Source: Ailurus styani (taxonomy: Eukaryota > Chordata > Mammalia > Carnivora > Ailuridae). From it: DNA of 64,000 bases. Positions 62,721-64,000 of the stretch are shown here, piece by piece. Both the position numbers and the translations under genes were made by a program. Location: contig LNAC01000039.1 of assembly GCA_002007465.1 (NCBI GenBank), forward strand, positions 186,001 through 250,000, written 5' to 3'. A model generated the notes under the pieces. It searched no databases. It saw only the letters and a program-made list of their open reading frames with translations, and was not told the DNA's origin. Within the stretch, counting starts at the first letter, position 1. Every line of letters starts with the position of its first letter.

Positions 62721-62775
62721 CTGTGCTGATCAGCCATAACCATTGGCATTAATGTATAAACAGCAGTTTCATTAT
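62721..62775 (-). CDS. HACE1: HACE1 coding exon, residues about 27-44 (probably exon 2)
   Basis: This 55-nt exon encodes NETAVYTLMPMVMADQHR, the start of the ankyrin region (helix of repeat 1). The acceptor reads ...ttttttactcag and the donor is a strong CAG|gtgagt. It starts two bases into an Asp codon (phase 1) and ends after AG of an Arg codon completed by the next exon. The preceding 26 residues in human HACE1 are not encoded up to 64000, so the first intron is longer than 1.2 kb here. A truncated minus-strand SINE ends about 50 bp from the donor side. Confidence 0.95.
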
Positions 62776-64000
62776 CTGAGTAAAAAACAAAACAAAACAA
62801 AAACTAAACAAAAAACAGAGAAAGCATTAATTTATATCCTATTTTTTTCCAAAGAGTGATACTTAAAAGTACTTCAGAGTTTTCCTAATTCCATATAAAA
62901 AGTGAGAAGACATGAAAGAAGATTGAAGATAGTGCAGAATACCAGAGGCATTTCAAAATTTGCAACAATGCAGAATTTCTTATCCTAATGCTACGTCTCT
63001 TTACATCATCACCAAAGTGCTTAGCTTCTGGATTTGATAGGGAAAATGAGGCCTAATATTTTCTGTAGCTTTAACAACAGAAATTTCTTCTACTTCCAAA
63101 AAAGTGTTTACCGACTTCATGTTTTATCAAACTTACATGTAGTTTGGGGGAATTTTAAGCATATATGGACATTAGAAGTATACAGGTATTATAGATACAT
63201 ATGCTAAAATAATTTTTAAACATTAAATATACATAGTATTTGCTGCTTGCCAATATTATAACAAAATTATTTTAGAAGCTTTTACAAAATAGCATTAAAA
63301 TCTTACTTTTCCCTGTTACTTTACACTATTCACATTTTCATTTATATATTTTACAGAATAAGTTCACGGAAATATGATCTAAAAGAAAAGGTTAAAAGTC
63401 AACAATATCTTTGATATTAGACTATACTTATGTAAACTTCAGCTTTGGTTGGATTTATTTTTATATACTACTAACTAACAACCATCTCAATTCAATGCAT
63501 TTTAGAGGTTTATGGTTTTTTCTAAGTTATTTACAGAGAAGTAACTCTGAAAACTCTTAAAATATTAATGCCAATGCTAAAATTAAAGAGTTAAAGTTTC
63601 AAGAGGAAAAGGGTTTTTTCATAGTATCAAAGTATCTCCCCAAAATACTGACAAATTACAAAGGAAAATTTACAGTGGAGAACCCAGCAGATACCACCTT
63701 GATCAACTGATCAAGGGTAATATTACCAGATATAATACATATTGATACCATGTAATATCATGTAGCCTCTGATACAATCCACTAAAAACAGCACATCATG
63801 AAAAATGATCCAACCGCCCAAATTAAGGGAATTCCACAAAATACCCAAGCAAACCTCTTATAAAGTCTCAAGGCCATTAAATACAAGAAAAGTTTGAACA
63901 CTATTACAGTTTGGGGAGGCTAAGGAAACATGGATGACTTAATGCAATGGAGTATCTTTGGATGCTAAATTAGAAAAAGGACATTATTGATAAAATTCAT
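62776..64000. other. Intron up to the window edge, nothing recognised
   Basis: AT-rich sequence with no SINE and no coding match. The first HACE1 coding exon is not in it. Confidence 0.65.

Noticed and set aside
62776..64000. First HACE1 coding exon or promoter
   Set aside because: No match to the expected N-terminal residues, no CpG-rich region and no suitable donor. It must lie further upstream.

Overview
This window is ordinary nuclear DNA of a carnivore. It is AT-rich and filled with carnivore tRNA-Lys-derived SINEs (Can-SINEs). Many of these carry the wording 'GTGGGTTAAAGCCTCTGC', which I associate with mustelids (weasels, martens, otters, badgers) rather than dogs, cats or bears. There is no sign of bacterial, viral or plasmid organisation: no operons, long ORFs or CRISPR arrays.

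The whole window lies inside one gene on the minus strand, HACE1 (HECT domain and ankyrin repeat containing E3 ubiquitin ligase 1). Thirteen consecutive coding exons, all with GT-AG junctions and matching phases, run from 62775 down to 10472. Joined, they give 1490 coding bases, about 496 codons, matching roughly residues 27-522 of the 909-residue human protein as I recall it. They hold all the ankyrin repeats and the linker up to just before the HECT domain. The first coding exon (about 26 residues) lies beyond 64000 and the HECT exons lie below base 1. HACE1 ubiquitinates active (GTP-bound) RAC1 and other small-GTPase targets; the ankyrin part recognises substrate and the missing HECT part does the catalysis.

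Layout in transcript order (right to left): 63-60 kb, three close exons; 60-36 kb, three exons separated by long introns, including an 11.2 kb intron (36861-48095) that holds an old HAL1 LINE split by a younger L1; 36-24 kb, three exons plus a dense SINE cluster at 30.2-32.7 kb; 24-10 kb, four exons; 10-0 kb, intron only. Introns contain about 56 SINE pieces, many 3'-truncated L1s (all recognised ones on the + strand, antisense to HACE1), L2 and MIR fossils, one long CA microsatellite, and nine single-N assembly joins, four of them beside local duplications.

The most interesting unexplained signal is a possible unannotated cassette exon at 43311-43412. It is 102 nt, open, phase 0 at both ends, bounded by AG and GT, and sits between two phase-0 HACE1 exons, so it would add 34 residues inside an ankyrin repeat. 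Other points worth a check are inverted young SINEs flanking a frame-shifting exon (27187-27283) and a three-exon block (10472-11757), a 93-codon frame broken by one TAG at 56934-57215, and an apparent false duplication at 454-1237. I found no evidence of a novel multi-gene system.
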